A DNA stretch of 64,000 bases from NCBI GenBank assembly GCA_963741845.1, contig CAVUJV010000032.1, forward strand, positions 62,001-126,000, given 5' to 3'. Below, in pieces: positions 36,534 to 46,078 of this stretch; positions within the stretch are counted from its first letter, which is position 1, and each line of letters starts with the position of its first letter. Both the position numbers and the translations under genes were made by a program. Below the pieces are notes generated by a model. It had not been told where the DNA came from, searched no databases, and saw nothing but the letters and a program-made list of their open reading frames with translations. The DNA is from Roseiarcus sp963741845 (GTDB taxonomy: Bacteria; Pseudomonadota; Alphaproteobacteria; Rhizobiales; Beijerinckiaceae).

Positions 36534-37409
36534 TCATCGTGACAGGCATTCCCGCCCCTCCCCCGCCTCGAACAGCGCCCGCAGGCCTTCGCGATAGGTC
36601 GGATAGCGCGGCGCGAAGCCGAGCAGGCGCTTGGCCTTGGCGTTGGAGACGCGCTTCTCGTCGGCGAAGAAGCTCGCCGCCATGTCGGTCATGCTGGCGG
36701 GGTCGAATGGCTCCTCCGGCGGGACGGGGACGCCGAGAAGCTCGGCCGCATAGGCGATGACGTCCTGCGGCGGCGCGGGCTCGTCGTCGGCGACGTTCCA
36801 GATCTGGCCGGGCAGGCCGCGCGTGAGCACAAGCCGCGTCGCCTCGGCGATGTCCTCGACATGGGCGCGGTTCGTGACATGGCCGGGCTTGACGACCCGC
36901 CGGGCCGACCCGTCGCGGAGACGCGCGAGCGCATTGCGGCCGGGGCCATAGATGCCGGGCAGACGCACGATATCGACCTCGGCGCCCACGCCCCTGCCCG
37001 CCTCGCGCCAGCGCCTTTCGTCCTCGAGGCGCGCGAGGCTGCGCGGCGTGGTCGTGCGGGTCTCGCTTGTCTCGTCGATCCAGGCGCCGCGATGATCGCC
37101 GTAAACGCCAATGGTCGAATAATAGACGATGCGCTGCAGGTCCGGGGCGTTGGCGATCTGCCAGCCAAAGACTCCGAGCGGCCCTTCTCCGCGCGGCGGA
37201 ATCGAGACGACGATCGCTTCGGCGCGGGCGAATGCGTTTTCGACTCCCGGCCCTGCCTGCTCGCCGTCGAAGACATGCGCGTCCACGCCAGAGGCGCGAA
37301 GCACGGCCGCTTTTTCTTCGGTTCGCACCGTACCGCTGGCCGCAATTCCCGGCCAACGCCGGATCAGCGTTTCCGCGCAATAGCCGAGGCCGAAGAAGAA
37401 GACGCGCAT
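36534..37409 (-). CDS. SDR-family NAD(P)-dependent epimerase/reductase, YeeZ-like
   Basis: Extended short-chain dehydrogenase-like protein of 291 aa. The nucleotide-binding start is RVFFFGLGYCAETLIRR (G-x-G-x-x-x). Further segments are RIVYYSTIGVYGDHRG with Ser-x-x-Y-G-D, RLPGIYGPGRNALARL, and NRAHVEDIAEATRLVL. The YeeZ-type subgroup lacks a clear sugar substrate. The ATG at 37407-37409 is the first Met in a frame that opens much further upstream. The gene stands between the pyruvate dehydrogenase operon and the GFA gene, all on the minus strand. Substrate unknown. Confidence 0.8.
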   Translation of the reverse strand: MRVFFFGLGYCAETLIRRWPGIAASGTVRTEEKAAVLRASGVDAHVFDGEQAGPGVENAFARAEAIVVSIPPRGEGPLGVFGWQIANAPDLQRIVYYSTIGVYGDHRGAWIDETSETRTTTPRSLARLEDERRWREAGRGVGAEVDIVRLPGIYGPGRNALARLRDGSARRVVKPGHVTNRAHVEDIAEATRLVLTRGLPGQIWNVADDEPAPPQDVIAYAAELLGVPVPPEEPFDPASMTDMAASFFADEKRVSNAKAKRLLGFAPRYPTYREGLRALFEAGEGRECLSR

Positions 37410-37504
37410 GACTGACAAACGGTAAGGCCGTTCAGAGCGCGTGCTATCGCAACCCGGCCTCGGAGCGATGGCGACGTTTGCCGTTGACGATCCGCTTCTC
37501 GCCC

Positions 37505-39253
37505 CTACTTCTTCTTCGGCATGTAGAGGTCGGTCAACGTGCCGGCGAAGCCTTCGGCCGACATGGCGAAGGTCTCCGAGAGCGTCGGATGCGGATGGAT
37601 GGTGAGGCCGATGTCCTCGGCCTCCGCGCCCATTTCGATCGCCAGCGCCGCCTCGGAGATCAGGTCGCCCGCGCTCGGGCCGACGATGCCGCAGCCGATC
37701 AAACGGTTGGTCTTTTCGTCCCACAGGGTCTTGGTGAGGCCCTCGTCCCGGCCGAGCGCAAGCGCGCGCCCGCTCGCCGCCCAGGGAAAGACCGTCTTGC
37801 CGTATTTGACGCCCTTCGCCTTGAGCTCCGTCTCGGTCGCGCCGACCCATGCGACCTCCGGGTCCGTATAGGCGACGGAAGGAATGGTCTTGGCGTCGAA
37901 GGCCGCCTTGTGACCGGACGCGACCTCGGCCGCGACCTTGCCCTCGTGCGTGCCCTTATGCGCCAGCATCGGCTGGCCCACGATGTCGCCGATCGCGAAG
38001 ATATGCGGGACATTGGTGCGCATCTGCCTGTCGACCGCGATGAAGCCGCGCTCGTCCACGGCGACCCCGGCCGCTTCGGCCCCGATGACCTTGCCGTTCG
38101 GGCGACGCCCGACCGAGACGAGCATGGCGTCGAAAACCTCGCTCTTCGCGCCGTCCGGCCCTTCGTAGGAGACGTGCAGGCCGTCGTCCTTCGCTTCGAC
38201 CTTGGTCACCTTCGTCTTCAGCAGGATTTTTTCGTAGAGCTTGGCGACCCGCTTGGCCAAAGGCGCGACGATGTCCGGGTCCGCGCCCGGCATCAGCTGG
38301 TCCAACATTTCGATGACGGTGATTTTGGCGCCGAGCGATTCGTACACGGTCGCCATTTCGAGACCGATGATCCCGCCGCCCAGCACCAGCATCCGATTCG
38401 GCAGGAAGCGCAGGTCGAGCGCGGCGGTCGAATCCCAGATGCGCGGATCGGAGGGGATGAAGCCCGGCGCGACCGGCTCCGAACCCGCCGCGATGATCGC
38501 CTTGGCGAAGCGCACGACGCGCGCGCCCTCCGCCGTCTCGACGCGCACGGTATTGGGCGAGGTGAAGCGGCCGTCGCCGGACACGACCGTCACCTTGCGC
38601 TGGCGCGCAAGGCCGGTGAGGCCGGTCGTGAGCTTCCTGACGACGCCCGACTTCCAGTCGCGGATCGCGTCGAGCGCGATCTTCGGCGGGCCGAAGCTCA
38701 CGCCATGCGAGCCCATCGCCTTGGCGTCGTCGATGACCTTGGCGACGTGAAGGAGCGCCTTGGACGGGATGCAGCCGACATTCAGGCAAACGCCGCCCAG
38801 CGTCGCCCACCTCTCGACCAGCACGACCTTCTGCCCGAGGTCGGCCGCGCGGAAGGCCGCGGTATAGCCGGCCGGGCCTGCGCCCAGCACGAGCAGGTCC
38901 GTCTCCAGGTCGACCGCGCCTTCGTGGGCCGGCGCGGACTGGGGAGCGGCAGGCGTGGCGGCCGCAGGAGCGGGCGTCGCGGCAGGCGCCTTCGCAGGGA
39001 CGGCGGCGCCCGCCGCGCCGCCCTCCGCGTAGGTCGCGAGCAGATCGCCCCGGTTCACCTTGTCGCCGACCTTGACGTGCAGTTCGCCGATGACGCCGTC
39101 CTCGGGCGCCGGAACGTCGAGCGTCGCCTTGTCGCTTTCGAGCGTCAGAAGAGTCGCTTCCTTGCTGACCTTCTGGCCCGGACTGACGAGGATTTCGATG
39201 ACCGGAACGTCCTTGAAGTCGCCGATGTCGGGAAGCCGGATTTCGCGCGCCAT
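37505..39253 (-). CDS. lpdA: Dihydrolipoyl dehydrogenase with N-terminal lipoyl domain (E3)
   Basis: E3 subunit of the pyruvate dehydrogenase complex, 582 aa, oxidising dihydrolipoamide with NAD. An N-terminal lipoyl domain (ILVSPGQKVSKEATLLTLESD, lipoyl Lys about 42) is joined by an Ala/Pro linker to the flavoprotein. FAD binding is VLGAGPAGYTAAFRAA, the redox disulfide is GGVCLNVGCIPSKALL, the NAD site is VLGGGIIGLEMA, and the C-terminal HPHPTLSET carries the active-site His. It is the last gene of aceE-aceF-lpdA. The attached lipoyl domain is a known variant. Confidence 0.93.
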   Translation of the reverse strand: MAREIRLPDIGDFKDVPVIEILVSPGQKVSKEATLLTLESDKATLDVPAPEDGVIGELHVKVGDKVNRGDLLATYAEGGAAGAAVPAKAPAATPAPAAATPAAPQSAPAHEGAVDLETDLLVLGAGPAGYTAAFRAADLGQKVVLVERWATLGGVCLNVGCIPSKALLHVAKVIDDAKAMGSHGVSFGPPKIALDAIRDWKSGVVRKLTTGLTGLARQRKVTVVSGDGRFTSPNTVRVETAEGARVVRFAKAIIAAGSEPVAPGFIPSDPRIWDSTAALDLRFLPNRMLVLGGGIIGLEMATVYESLGAKITVIEMLDQLMPGADPDIVAPLAKRVAKLYEKILLKTKVTKVEAKDDGLHVSYEGPDGAKSEVFDAMLVSVGRRPNGKVIGAEAAGVAVDERGFIAVDRQMRTNVPHIFAIGDIVGQPMLAHKGTHEGKVAAEVASGHKAAFDAKTIPSVAYTDPEVAWVGATETELKAKGVKYGKTVFPWAASGRALALGRDEGLTKTLWDEKTNRLIGCGIVGPSAGDLISEAALAIEMGAEAEDIGLTIHPHPTLSETFAMSAEGFAGTLTDLYMPKKK

Positions 39254-39273
39254 GGTTTCTCGCTCCCCGCCGC

Positions 39274-40896
39274 TCAGAGGATCACGCGGCGCATGTCTTC
39301 GACCACGCCCGCGAGATGCCGCATGAAGCGCGCAGCCGCGGCGCCGTCGATGACGCGGTGGTCGTAGGAGAGGCAGAGGGGCAGCATGAGCCGCGGCTGG
39401 AAGGCCTTGCCGTCCCATACCGGCGCCATCTTCGAGCGCACCACGCCGAGGATCGCGACCTCGGGCGCGTTGACGATCGGGGTGAAGGCGACGCCGCCGA
39501 TGCCGCCGAGCGAGGAGATGGTGAAGGTCGCGCCCTGCATTTCGGCCGGCGACAGCTTGCCGGATCGGGCCTTCTCGGAGAGTTCGCCAAGCTCGCGGGC
39601 GAGCTGGATGACGCCCTTCTGGTCGACGTCCTTGACGACCGCGACGACCAGCCCGTCCGGCGTGTCCACCGCGACCCCGATGTGCCAATACTTCCGCAAG
39701 ATCAAGGCGTCGCCCGCGGGACTTAAAGCGGAGTTGAAAGTCGGGAAAGTCTTCAGCGCCGCGACCGCCGCCTTCATGAGAAGCGGCAGCAGGGAAACGC
39801 GGTAAGGCTTTGATTTGTCTTTCTTCGCCGCTTCGTCGAGCTCCTTGCGGAACGCGTCCAGCTCGGTGATGTCCGCTTCGTCCGTGTGGGTGACATGCGG
39901 GATGTTGACCCAGGAGGCATGCAGGCGCGGCCCGGAGATTTTCTTGATGCGCGAAAGGGGCTTCGTCTCGATCGGGCCGAACTTCGCGAAGTCGACAGGC
40001 GGAATGGTCGGGAGCGCGGCTCCTCCGGCTGGCGCCGCCGCGCCCGCCGCGCCGCCCGAGAGCGACGCCTTCACATCTTCGCGCGTGATGCGTCCATGCT
40101 CACCGGTGCCCCTGACCGTGTTGAGGTCGAGGCCGAGTTCGCGCGCAAGGCGCCGCACGGCCGGGCCGGCGTGAACGCCGGAAAAGTCCGGCAGAGCCGG
40201 ACCGGCCTTGCTCGCCGGCGGCAGATCCTTTGGGGCGACGGGCGAAGTGGCGGGGGCCTTGGCCGCGTCCTCCTCTTCTTTCGCGTCGGCTTCGTCCGCC
40301 TGGGCCGCGGACGCGGTCGCGCCGGAAGCGGCGCCTGCGTCCAGCTTCGCGATCAGCGCGCCCATGGAAACCTTGTCGCCGACCTTGGCCACGATCTGCG
40401 TGATCGTGCCCGCTGCGGGAGCGGGCACGTCCATCGTCGCCTTGTCGGATTCGAGCGTGAGGAGCGGCTGGTCCGCCTCCACCACGTCGCCCGCCTTCAC
40501 GAGGATCTCGATGACCGGCACGTCCTTGAAGTCGCCGATGTCGGGAACGGTGACGTCGATGGTCCGGCCCTTCGCCGGCGCCGCGGCCGCCTTTGCGGGC
40601 GCGGGAGCCGCCGCCGGCGCGCTCGCAGCCGGGGCCGGGGCGGCGGTGGCGGCCGCCCCTTCCGCCTCGACCCTGGCGATCAGCGTCCCCATGGCGACTT
40701 TGTCGCCGACCTTGGCGATCACGTCGGTCACCTTGCCGGCGACCGGCGAAGGGACGTCCATCGTCGCCTTGTCCGATTCGAGGGTGATGAGCGACTGGTC
40801 GGCCGCGACCGTGTCGCCCGGCTTCACCAGCACCTCGATGACGGGCACATCCTTGAAGTCGCCGATATCGGGAACCTTGACGTCTACTTTCGCCAC
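39274..40896 (-). CDS. aceF: Dihydrolipoyllysine acetyltransferase (E2 of pyruvate dehydrogenase)
   Basis: E2 core enzyme of 540 aa. Two lipoyl domains with the modified Lys in ESDKATMDVPSP (about 43) and ESDKATMDVPAP (about 150) are joined by Ala/Pro/Lys linkers. A peripheral subunit-binding domain follows (AGPAVRRLARELGLDLNTVR). The catalytic domain ends with YDHRVIDGAAAARFMRHL, containing the active-site H-x-x-x-D-G. It is 20 bases upstream of lpdA and 42 bases downstream of aceE on the same strand, so all three form one operon. Confidence 0.95.
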   Translation of the reverse strand: MAKVDVKVPDIGDFKDVPVIEVLVKPGDTVAADQSLITLESDKATMDVPSPVAGKVTDVIAKVGDKVAMGTLIARVEAEGAAATAAPAPAASAPAAAPAPAKAAAAPAKGRTIDVTVPDIGDFKDVPVIEILVKAGDVVEADQPLLTLESDKATMDVPAPAAGTITQIVAKVGDKVSMGALIAKLDAGAASGATASAAQADEADAKEEEDAAKAPATSPVAPKDLPPASKAGPALPDFSGVHAGPAVRRLARELGLDLNTVRGTGEHGRITREDVKASLSGGAAGAAAPAGGAALPTIPPVDFAKFGPIETKPLSRIKKISGPRLHASWVNIPHVTHTDEADITELDAFRKELDEAAKKDKSKPYRVSLLPLLMKAAVAALKTFPTFNSALSPAGDALILRKYWHIGVAVDTPDGLVVAVVKDVDQKGVIQLARELGELSEKARSGKLSPAEMQGATFTISSLGGIGGVAFTPIVNAPEVAILGVVRSKMAPVWDGKAFQPRLMLPLCLSYDHRVIDGAAAARFMRHLAGVVEDMRRVIL

Positions 40897-40938
40897 CGGC
40901 GCGTCTCCTCCGCGGGGAATCTTAACAGGGTGAGGGTG

Positions 40939-43614
40939 TCAGCTATGGGCCGGATTCGGCCCTTCGGGGTCGATGCCATATTTCGCGATCGCCTCCGACA
41001 CGCGCTTGGCCGGTAGAAGCTGATCGTCGGCGAGCGCCTTAAGGCTCGCCACGACAACGTGATAGCGGTCGACCTCGAAGAAGGAACGCAGCTTCCGACG
41101 ATAGTCCGAACGCCCGAAGCCATCCGTGCCGAGCACCTTGTATCGTCCCGGCACATAGGGTCGGACGCTGTCCGCCAGCGCCTTCATATAATCGGTCGAG
41201 GCGATCACCGGCCCGGAGCCGCCCGAGAGCGCCCTGGCGATATACGGAACCCGGGGCGGCTCCTCCGGATGCAGCATCGACCAGCGTTCGGCGTCCATGC
41301 CGTCGCGCCTGAGTTCGGTGAAGCTCGTCACGCTGAACACTTCGCTGGAAACGCCGTGCTCCTCGGCCAGCATTTCGGCGGCAGCCTCCACCTCGCGCAG
41401 GATCGAGCCCGAGCCGAGCAGCCGCACCTTCAGGTCCGGCCCTTTGCCCTCCGTCTTCGCCTTGACCTCGCGCAGCCTGTAGATGCCGCGGAGAATTCCC
41501 TCCTCCGCGCCTTCGGGCATGGCCGGATGCGGGTAATTCTCGTTCAGCGTCGTGATATAGTAGAATACGTCCTCGTTATCGACGAGCATCCGCTTGAGTC
41601 CGGCCTGGACGATGACAGCAAGCTCGTAGGCGTAGGTCGGATCGTAGGTGACGCAGTTCGGGATCGTGGCGGCGAGCAGATGGCTGTGGCCATCCTCGTG
41701 CTGAAGGCCCTCGCCGTTGAGAGTCGTCCGGCCCGACGTGCCGCCGATCAGGAAGCCGCGCGTGCGCAGGTCGCCCGCCGCCCAGCAGAGGTCGCCGACG
41801 CGCTGGAACCCGAACATCGAATAGTAGATGTAGAAGGGTATCATCGGCACGTTGGAGGTCGAATAGGACGTTCCCGCGGCGATGAAGGACGCCATCGCGC
41901 CCGGCTCGTTGATGCCCTCCTGCAGGATCTGGCCCTTCGGATCCTCGCGGTAATACATGAGCTGATCGGCGTCCTGCGGCCGGTAGAGCTGGCCGACCTG
42001 GCTGAAGATGCCGACCTGCCGGAACAGGCCCTCCATGCCGAACGTGCGGCTCTCGTCCGGCACGATCGGCACGACGCGCGGCCCGAGGTCCTTGTCGCGC
42101 AGAAGGGTCGTGAGAATGCGGACGAACGCCATCGTCGTCGAAATTTCGCGGCCTTCCGCCGTCGCCTTCAGAAGCGCGTCGAAAGCCGAAAGAGGCGGAA
42201 CGGGCAGCGGGTCTACCTTGCGCCGTCGCGCAGGCAGATAGCCGCCGAGCGCCTTGCGCCGCTCGTGCAGATATTTGTGCTCCGCGCTCCCCTCCTCGAA
42301 TTTCAGGAACGGCACCTTCGCGAGCTGATCGTCGGGGATCGGGATATGGAAGCGGTCGCGGAACGCTTTCAGCGCCGTATCGCCGAGCTTCTTGGCCTGA
42401 TGCGCGATCATCTGGCCCTCGCCCGCCGCGCCCATGCCGTAGCCCTTGACGGTCTTGGCGAGAATGACGGTGGGCTGGCCCTTGTGCTCGACCGCCGCCC
42501 TATAGGCCGCGTAGACCTTGATCGGGTCGTGGCCGCCCCGGGTCAGCGCCCAGATCTCCGCGTCGGTCCAGTCCTTGACCATCGCGGCGGTCTCGGGATA
42601 GCGCCCGAAGAAATTCTTGCGGATATAGGCGCCGTCCTTCGACTTGAAGTCCTGATACTCGCCGTCGACGCATTCCATCATCAGCTGGCGGAGCTTGCCC
42701 TCCGTGTCCCTGGCGAGCAGCGCGTCCCAGCCCGAGCCCCACAGGCACTTGATGACGTTCCAGCCGGCGCCCCGGAAATCGGCCTCGAGCTCCTGCACGA
42801 TCTTGCCATTGCCGCGCACCGGCCCGTCGAGCCGCTGGAGGTTGCAGTTGATCACGAAGATCAGGTTGTCGAGCTTCTCGCGCCCGGCGAGCGAAATCGC
42901 GCCGAGCGATTCCGGCTCGTCCATCTCGCCGTCGCCGCAGAAGCACCAGACCTTGCGGGCGGCCGTGTCGGCCAGTCCGCGCCCGCACAGGTAGCGGAGG
43001 AACCGCGCCTGATAGATGGCCATCAGCGGCCCAAGCCCCATCGATACGGTGGGGAACTGCCAGAAGTCCGGCATGAGCCAGGGATGGGGATAGGACGAGA
43101 GCCCCTTGCCGCCGACCTCCTGCCGGAAATTGGCGAGCTGCTCCTCGGTCAGGCGGCCTTCCAGAAAGGCGCGCGCGTAGATTCCGGGCGAGGAATGGCC
43201 CTGGATATAGATAAGGTCGCCGCCATGCGAATCATCCGCGCCATGCCAAAAATGCATGAACCCGGTATCGTAGAGCGTCGCCGCCGACTGAAAGCTCGCG
43301 ATATGGCCGCCGAGCTCGGACGACTCCTTGTTCGCCTTGACCACGATCGCCGCGGCGTTCCAGCGCACGTAGCGCCGGATCTGCTGCTCGATCTTGCGGT
43401 CTCCCGGATGAGCGGGCTGAGCGTCGGGCGAAATGGTGTTGATGTAGGCCGTATTGGCCGCGAAGGGCAGGCGCGCGCCCTTGCGGCGCGCCGAGGCCAC
43501 AACCTCGTCCAGAACCTCGTCCACACGGCCGATGCCTTCGAAGGCCTCGAGCGAATCGAGCGCATCCAGCCACTCGTCCGTCTCTTCGTTCTGGGACTTG
43601 ACTCGGTCGTCCAT
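40939..43614 (-). CDS. aceE: Pyruvate dehydrogenase E1, homodimeric type
   Basis: Thiamine-diphosphate enzyme of 891 aa that decarboxylates pyruvate and acetylates the lipoyl groups of E2. Visible features: HSSPGIYARAF and GMGLGPLMAIYQARF regions, the ThDP motif CGDGEMDEPESLGAI...NCNLQRLDGP, FFGRYPETAAMVKDW, and the C-terminal transketolase-like part. The start is the ATG giving MDDRVKSQNEETDEW, because AGGGAGG lies just upstream. An earlier start would include that site. This large single-chain E1 is the enterobacterial type; many alphaproteobacteria instead use separate alpha and beta subunits. Confidence 0.95.
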   Translation of the reverse strand: MDDRVKSQNEETDEWLDALDSLEAFEGIGRVDEVLDEVVASARRKGARLPFAANTAYINTISPDAQPAHPGDRKIEQQIRRYVRWNAAAIVVKANKESSELGGHIASFQSAATLYDTGFMHFWHGADDSHGGDLIYIQGHSSPGIYARAFLEGRLTEEQLANFRQEVGGKGLSSYPHPWLMPDFWQFPTVSMGLGPLMAIYQARFLRYLCGRGLADTAARKVWCFCGDGEMDEPESLGAISLAGREKLDNLIFVINCNLQRLDGPVRGNGKIVQELEADFRGAGWNVIKCLWGSGWDALLARDTEGKLRQLMMECVDGEYQDFKSKDGAYIRKNFFGRYPETAAMVKDWTDAEIWALTRGGHDPIKVYAAYRAAVEHKGQPTVILAKTVKGYGMGAAGEGQMIAHQAKKLGDTALKAFRDRFHIPIPDDQLAKVPFLKFEEGSAEHKYLHERRKALGGYLPARRRKVDPLPVPPLSAFDALLKATAEGREISTTMAFVRILTTLLRDKDLGPRVVPIVPDESRTFGMEGLFRQVGIFSQVGQLYRPQDADQLMYYREDPKGQILQEGINEPGAMASFIAAGTSYSTSNVPMIPFYIYYSMFGFQRVGDLCWAAGDLRTRGFLIGGTSGRTTLNGEGLQHEDGHSHLLAATIPNCVTYDPTYAYELAVIVQAGLKRMLVDNEDVFYYITTLNENYPHPAMPEGAEEGILRGIYRLREVKAKTEGKGPDLKVRLLGSGSILREVEAAAEMLAEEHGVSSEVFSVTSFTELRRDGMDAERWSMLHPEEPPRVPYIARALSGGSGPVIASTDYMKALADSVRPYVPGRYKVLGTDGFGRSDYRRKLRSFFEVDRYHVVVASLKALADDQLLPAKRVSEAIAKYGIDPEGPNPAHS

Positions 43615-43716
43615 GGCCGCCTCCCTGTGCATCATACCAAAGTCTAAGCGCGAATTTGTCGCAGTTCCATCTCACGCGCCCGTCAAATTGGCAATCGACC
43701 AGCCCCGCGCCGCAGC

Positions 43717-43733
43717 TATGCGAATTACGCATA
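43717..43733. promoter_or_regulatory. Palindrome, candidate operator between aceE and uraH
   Basis: TATGCG-AATTA-CGCATA is a perfect 6-5-6 palindrome about 103 bases upstream of the aceE start and 73 bases upstream of uraH. It has the form of a dimeric regulator site; which gene it controls is unknown. Confidence 0.4.
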
Positions 43734-43734
43734 A

Positions 43735-43750
43735 CCAAGGCCGGCCTTGG
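43735..43750. repeat. Perfect 16-bp palindrome
   Basis: CCAAGGCC followed by GGCCTTGG lies one base after the previous palindrome in the divergent aceE-uraH gap. It could be a second binding site or a cruciform/hairpin. Confidence 0.4.
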
Positions 43751-43805
43751 CGGGAGGGCGCAAGCCGCCTAGGCTCGGGCGCCGGCGACGAACCAGGAGG
43801 AAACC

Positions 43806-44162
43806 TTGGCGGGACTGACCACTCATGTTCTCGACGTCACGCGGGGCGGCCCGGCCGGCGGGGTCAGGATCGAACTCTACGAGATCGGCGCGGACGGCTC
43901 CCGCCGCCTCGTCGCCGAGACCGCCACGAATGCGGACGGGCGGACGGACAAGCCGCTGATCGCCCCCTCCGAATCGCATGTCGGACGGTTCGAGCTTCTC
44001 TTCCACGCCGGCGATTATTTTCGGGCCGAGGGCGCCAAATTGGCGGACCCGCCGTTCCTGGATGTGATCCCGATCCGCTTCGCCATCGCCGACCCGGGGG
44101 CGCACTATCACGTCCCGCTGCTGGTCTCGCCCTGGAGCTACTCGACCTATCGGGGAAGCTGA
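43806..44162 (+). CDS. uraH: 5-hydroxyisourate hydrolase
   Basis: Transthyretin-like enzyme of purine (urate) breakdown, 118 aa. It opens the ring of 5-hydroxyisourate to give OHCU. The N-terminal LTTHVLDVTRGGPAGG carries the catalytic His (about 7), and the C-terminus YRGS is the family signature. TNADGRTDKPL provides a further conserved Arg. The start is TTG, with AGGAGG six bases upstream and no better ATG or GTG in frame. No other urate genes are next to it. Confidence 0.92.
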   Translation: MAGLTTHVLDVTRGGPAGGVRIELYEIGADGSRRLVAETATNADGRTDKPLIAPSESHVGRFELLFHAGDYFRAEGAKLADPPFLDVIPIRFAIADPGAHYHVPLLVSPWSYSTYRGS

Positions 44163-44281
44163 GGACTATCGCGTGCGGCGCGGCCTTTAGCCGCGGTCTG
44201 AGACGCGCTCCGCGCAAATCCTGACGGGCCGCCCGGGCGCGCCCTGCCATCCCGAACGCCAAGATTTTGCACGGCGCCCCC

Positions 44282-44319
44282 TTGCAGATGAGAAGCGCCG
44301 ATATTATAAGCGTGCTTAT
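44282..44319 (+). promoter_or_regulatory. Promoter and MarR operator of the marR-emrAB operon
   Basis: TTGCAG (44282-44287), a 17-base spacer and TATAAG (44305-44310) form a good promoter. A perfect palindrome ATAAGC-GT-GCTTAT (44306-44319) overlaps the -10 box and ends one base before the proposed marR ATG. This fits autorepression by the MarR protein. Confidence 0.6.
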
Positions 44320-44320
44320 C

Positions 44321-44794
44321 ATGAACCAAGCTTATAAACAGCCGTTCACGCCGAGGCGTGAACTCGGCTTTGCGCTGCATGACGTGGCGCGGCTGATGAA
44401 GACCTATTCCGACCAGCGGGTGCGCGAACTGAACATGACGCGCGCCCAATGGTCGGTGCTCGTGCGCCTTCAGCGCTGCGAGGGCGTCAAGCAGAGCGAG
44501 CTTGCCGAAGCGCTGGATCTCGCGCCGATCACGCTCGGGCGCCTCATCGACAAGCTGACCTCCGCCGGACTCGTCGAGAGGCGGGACGACCCGGCCGACC
44601 GGCGCGCGCACCGCCTCTTTCTCACCGAGAAGGCCGCGCCGATTCTCATCGAGCTCGCCAGGCTGGCGGAGGACATTCTCGGACGCGCGCTGAAGGGCCT
44701 CGGCGACGCCGATCTCGCCGCGATGCGGCACGGGCTCGAGACGATCAAGACCAACATCAAGCGGGAACTCCAACCCGGAGCGGACGACAAGTGA
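44321..44794 (+). CDS. MarR-family transcriptional regulator
   Basis: Winged-helix repressor of 157 aa. The DNA-binding region reads LTRAQWSVLVRLQRC-like (MTRAQWSVLVRLQRC), KQSELAEALDLAPITLGRLIDKL and the wing VERRDDPADRRAHRLFLTEKA with the typical D-x-R-D-x-R-like pattern. The start is the ATG at 44321, directly after the palindromic operator, leaving almost no leader; an earlier in-frame start would lie inside the promoter. Its stop overlaps the GTG start of emrA. It most likely represses its own efflux operon until an effector binds. Confidence 0.87.
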   Translation: MNQAYKQPFTPRRELGFALHDVARLMKTYSDQRVRELNMTRAQWSVLVRLQRCEGVKQSELAEALDLAPITLGRLIDKLTSAGLVERRDDPADRRAHRLFLTEKAAPILIELARLAEDILGRALKGLGDADLAAMRHGLETIKTNIKRELQPGADDK

Positions 44795-46048
44795 ACAAGC
44801 CGTTGCCAAAGGTCGTGCATAGCGCGGAGCCGAAGCCTCAGGGGACTGCCGCCGAGCCCGTGCAGTTCTCGCCCGCAAAGCCGATGGCGGAACAACCCTC
44901 GCCCAAGGCCGCCCCCGTTCAGGGGTCGCCCACCGCTCCGGCCGCGCCCGCGAAGGGCAGGCGCAAGGGCATGCGTTTCGTGCTGATGATCGTCATTCCG
45001 CTGATCGCGCTCGTGGGCGGCGTCACCTGGTGGCTGCACAGCGGCCGCTACGTGACGACGGACAACGCCTATGTGGGCGCGCAGAAGGTCCTGATCACGC
45101 CGCAGGTCACCGGCGCGATCGTCGCGATTCACGTCGATCGAGGGCCAGAAGGTCAAGGCGGGCGACCCGCTGTTCGACATCGATCCGCAGCCCTACCAGA
45201 TCGCGCTCGATCTCGCGAAAGGCCGGATCGCGGCGGCGAAGATCGCCTTCGAGAACCTGAAGTCCTCCTATACGAGCAACGAGCAGCAACTCCAGATGGG
45301 CGAAGACGCGGTCAAGGTCCGGCAGGCCGATTTCGACCGCAAGAACGATCTTGCGAAGCGCGGCGCCGGCACGTTCGTCGATCGGGACACTTCGCTCGCC
45401 GCGCTCCTCCAGGCGCGGCAGATCCTCGAATTCGTCCGCCAGCAGCAGGACGCGACGAAGGTCAAGCTCAGCGGCGATCTCAACGCATCCATCGAGACGT
45501 TCCCCGAATACATGCAGGCGAAGGCGGGACTCGAGGACGCCGAGCGCAATCTTCGCAACACGAAGGTGCTTGCGCCGATCGACGGCGTGGCGACCCAGGT
45601 GACGCAGATCGAACTCGGCCGCGTCGCGCCCGCGGGGCAGCCCGTGTTCGCTGTCGTGGCCGACACCGGCCTCTGGGTCGACGCCAACCCGAAGGAGTCC
45701 GATCTCACCTATGTCCGCGAAGGCCTGCCCGCGACCGTCACGGTCGACGCCTTCCCCGACCGGGTGTGGCGCGGAACGGTCTGCTCGATCGCTCCGGGCA
45801 CCGGCGCGCAATTCGCGATCCTGCCGCCGCAGAACGCGAGCGGCAACTGGGTCAAGGTCGTGCAGCGCGTGCCGCTCCGCTTCTGCTTCGATCCGAAGGA
45901 GGACATGCGCGACCTGCGCGCGGGCATGAGCGCCTATCTGTCGGTCGACACCGGCCGGGGGCGGTCGCTCGGCGGCGTGTTCGCCGGCCTCGCGGACTGG
46001 GCGCTGGGCCTCTTCGGACACGCGCCCAAAGCCGTCGCCGCCAACTGA
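44791..46048 (+). CDS. emrA: EmrA-type membrane fusion protein (frameshifted as read)
   Basis: Periplasmic adaptor (HlyD family) of about 418 aa that links an inner-membrane efflux pump to an outer-membrane channel. A cytoplasmic Pro/Ala-rich tail of about 55 residues precedes one transmembrane helix (FVLMIVIPLIALVGGVTWWL). Then come YVTTDNAYVGAQKVLITPQVTG, a coiled-coil hairpin, KVLAPIDGVATQVTQIELGRV and the membrane-proximal domain. The frame changes near 45137; one extra base separates AIHVD from EGQKVKAGDPLFDIDPQPY. The GTG start overlaps the marR stop (GTGA). emrB follows 30 bases later. Confidence 0.83.
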
Positions 46049-46078
46049 CCGCGCGGCGAATGAACTGACGAAACGCCA

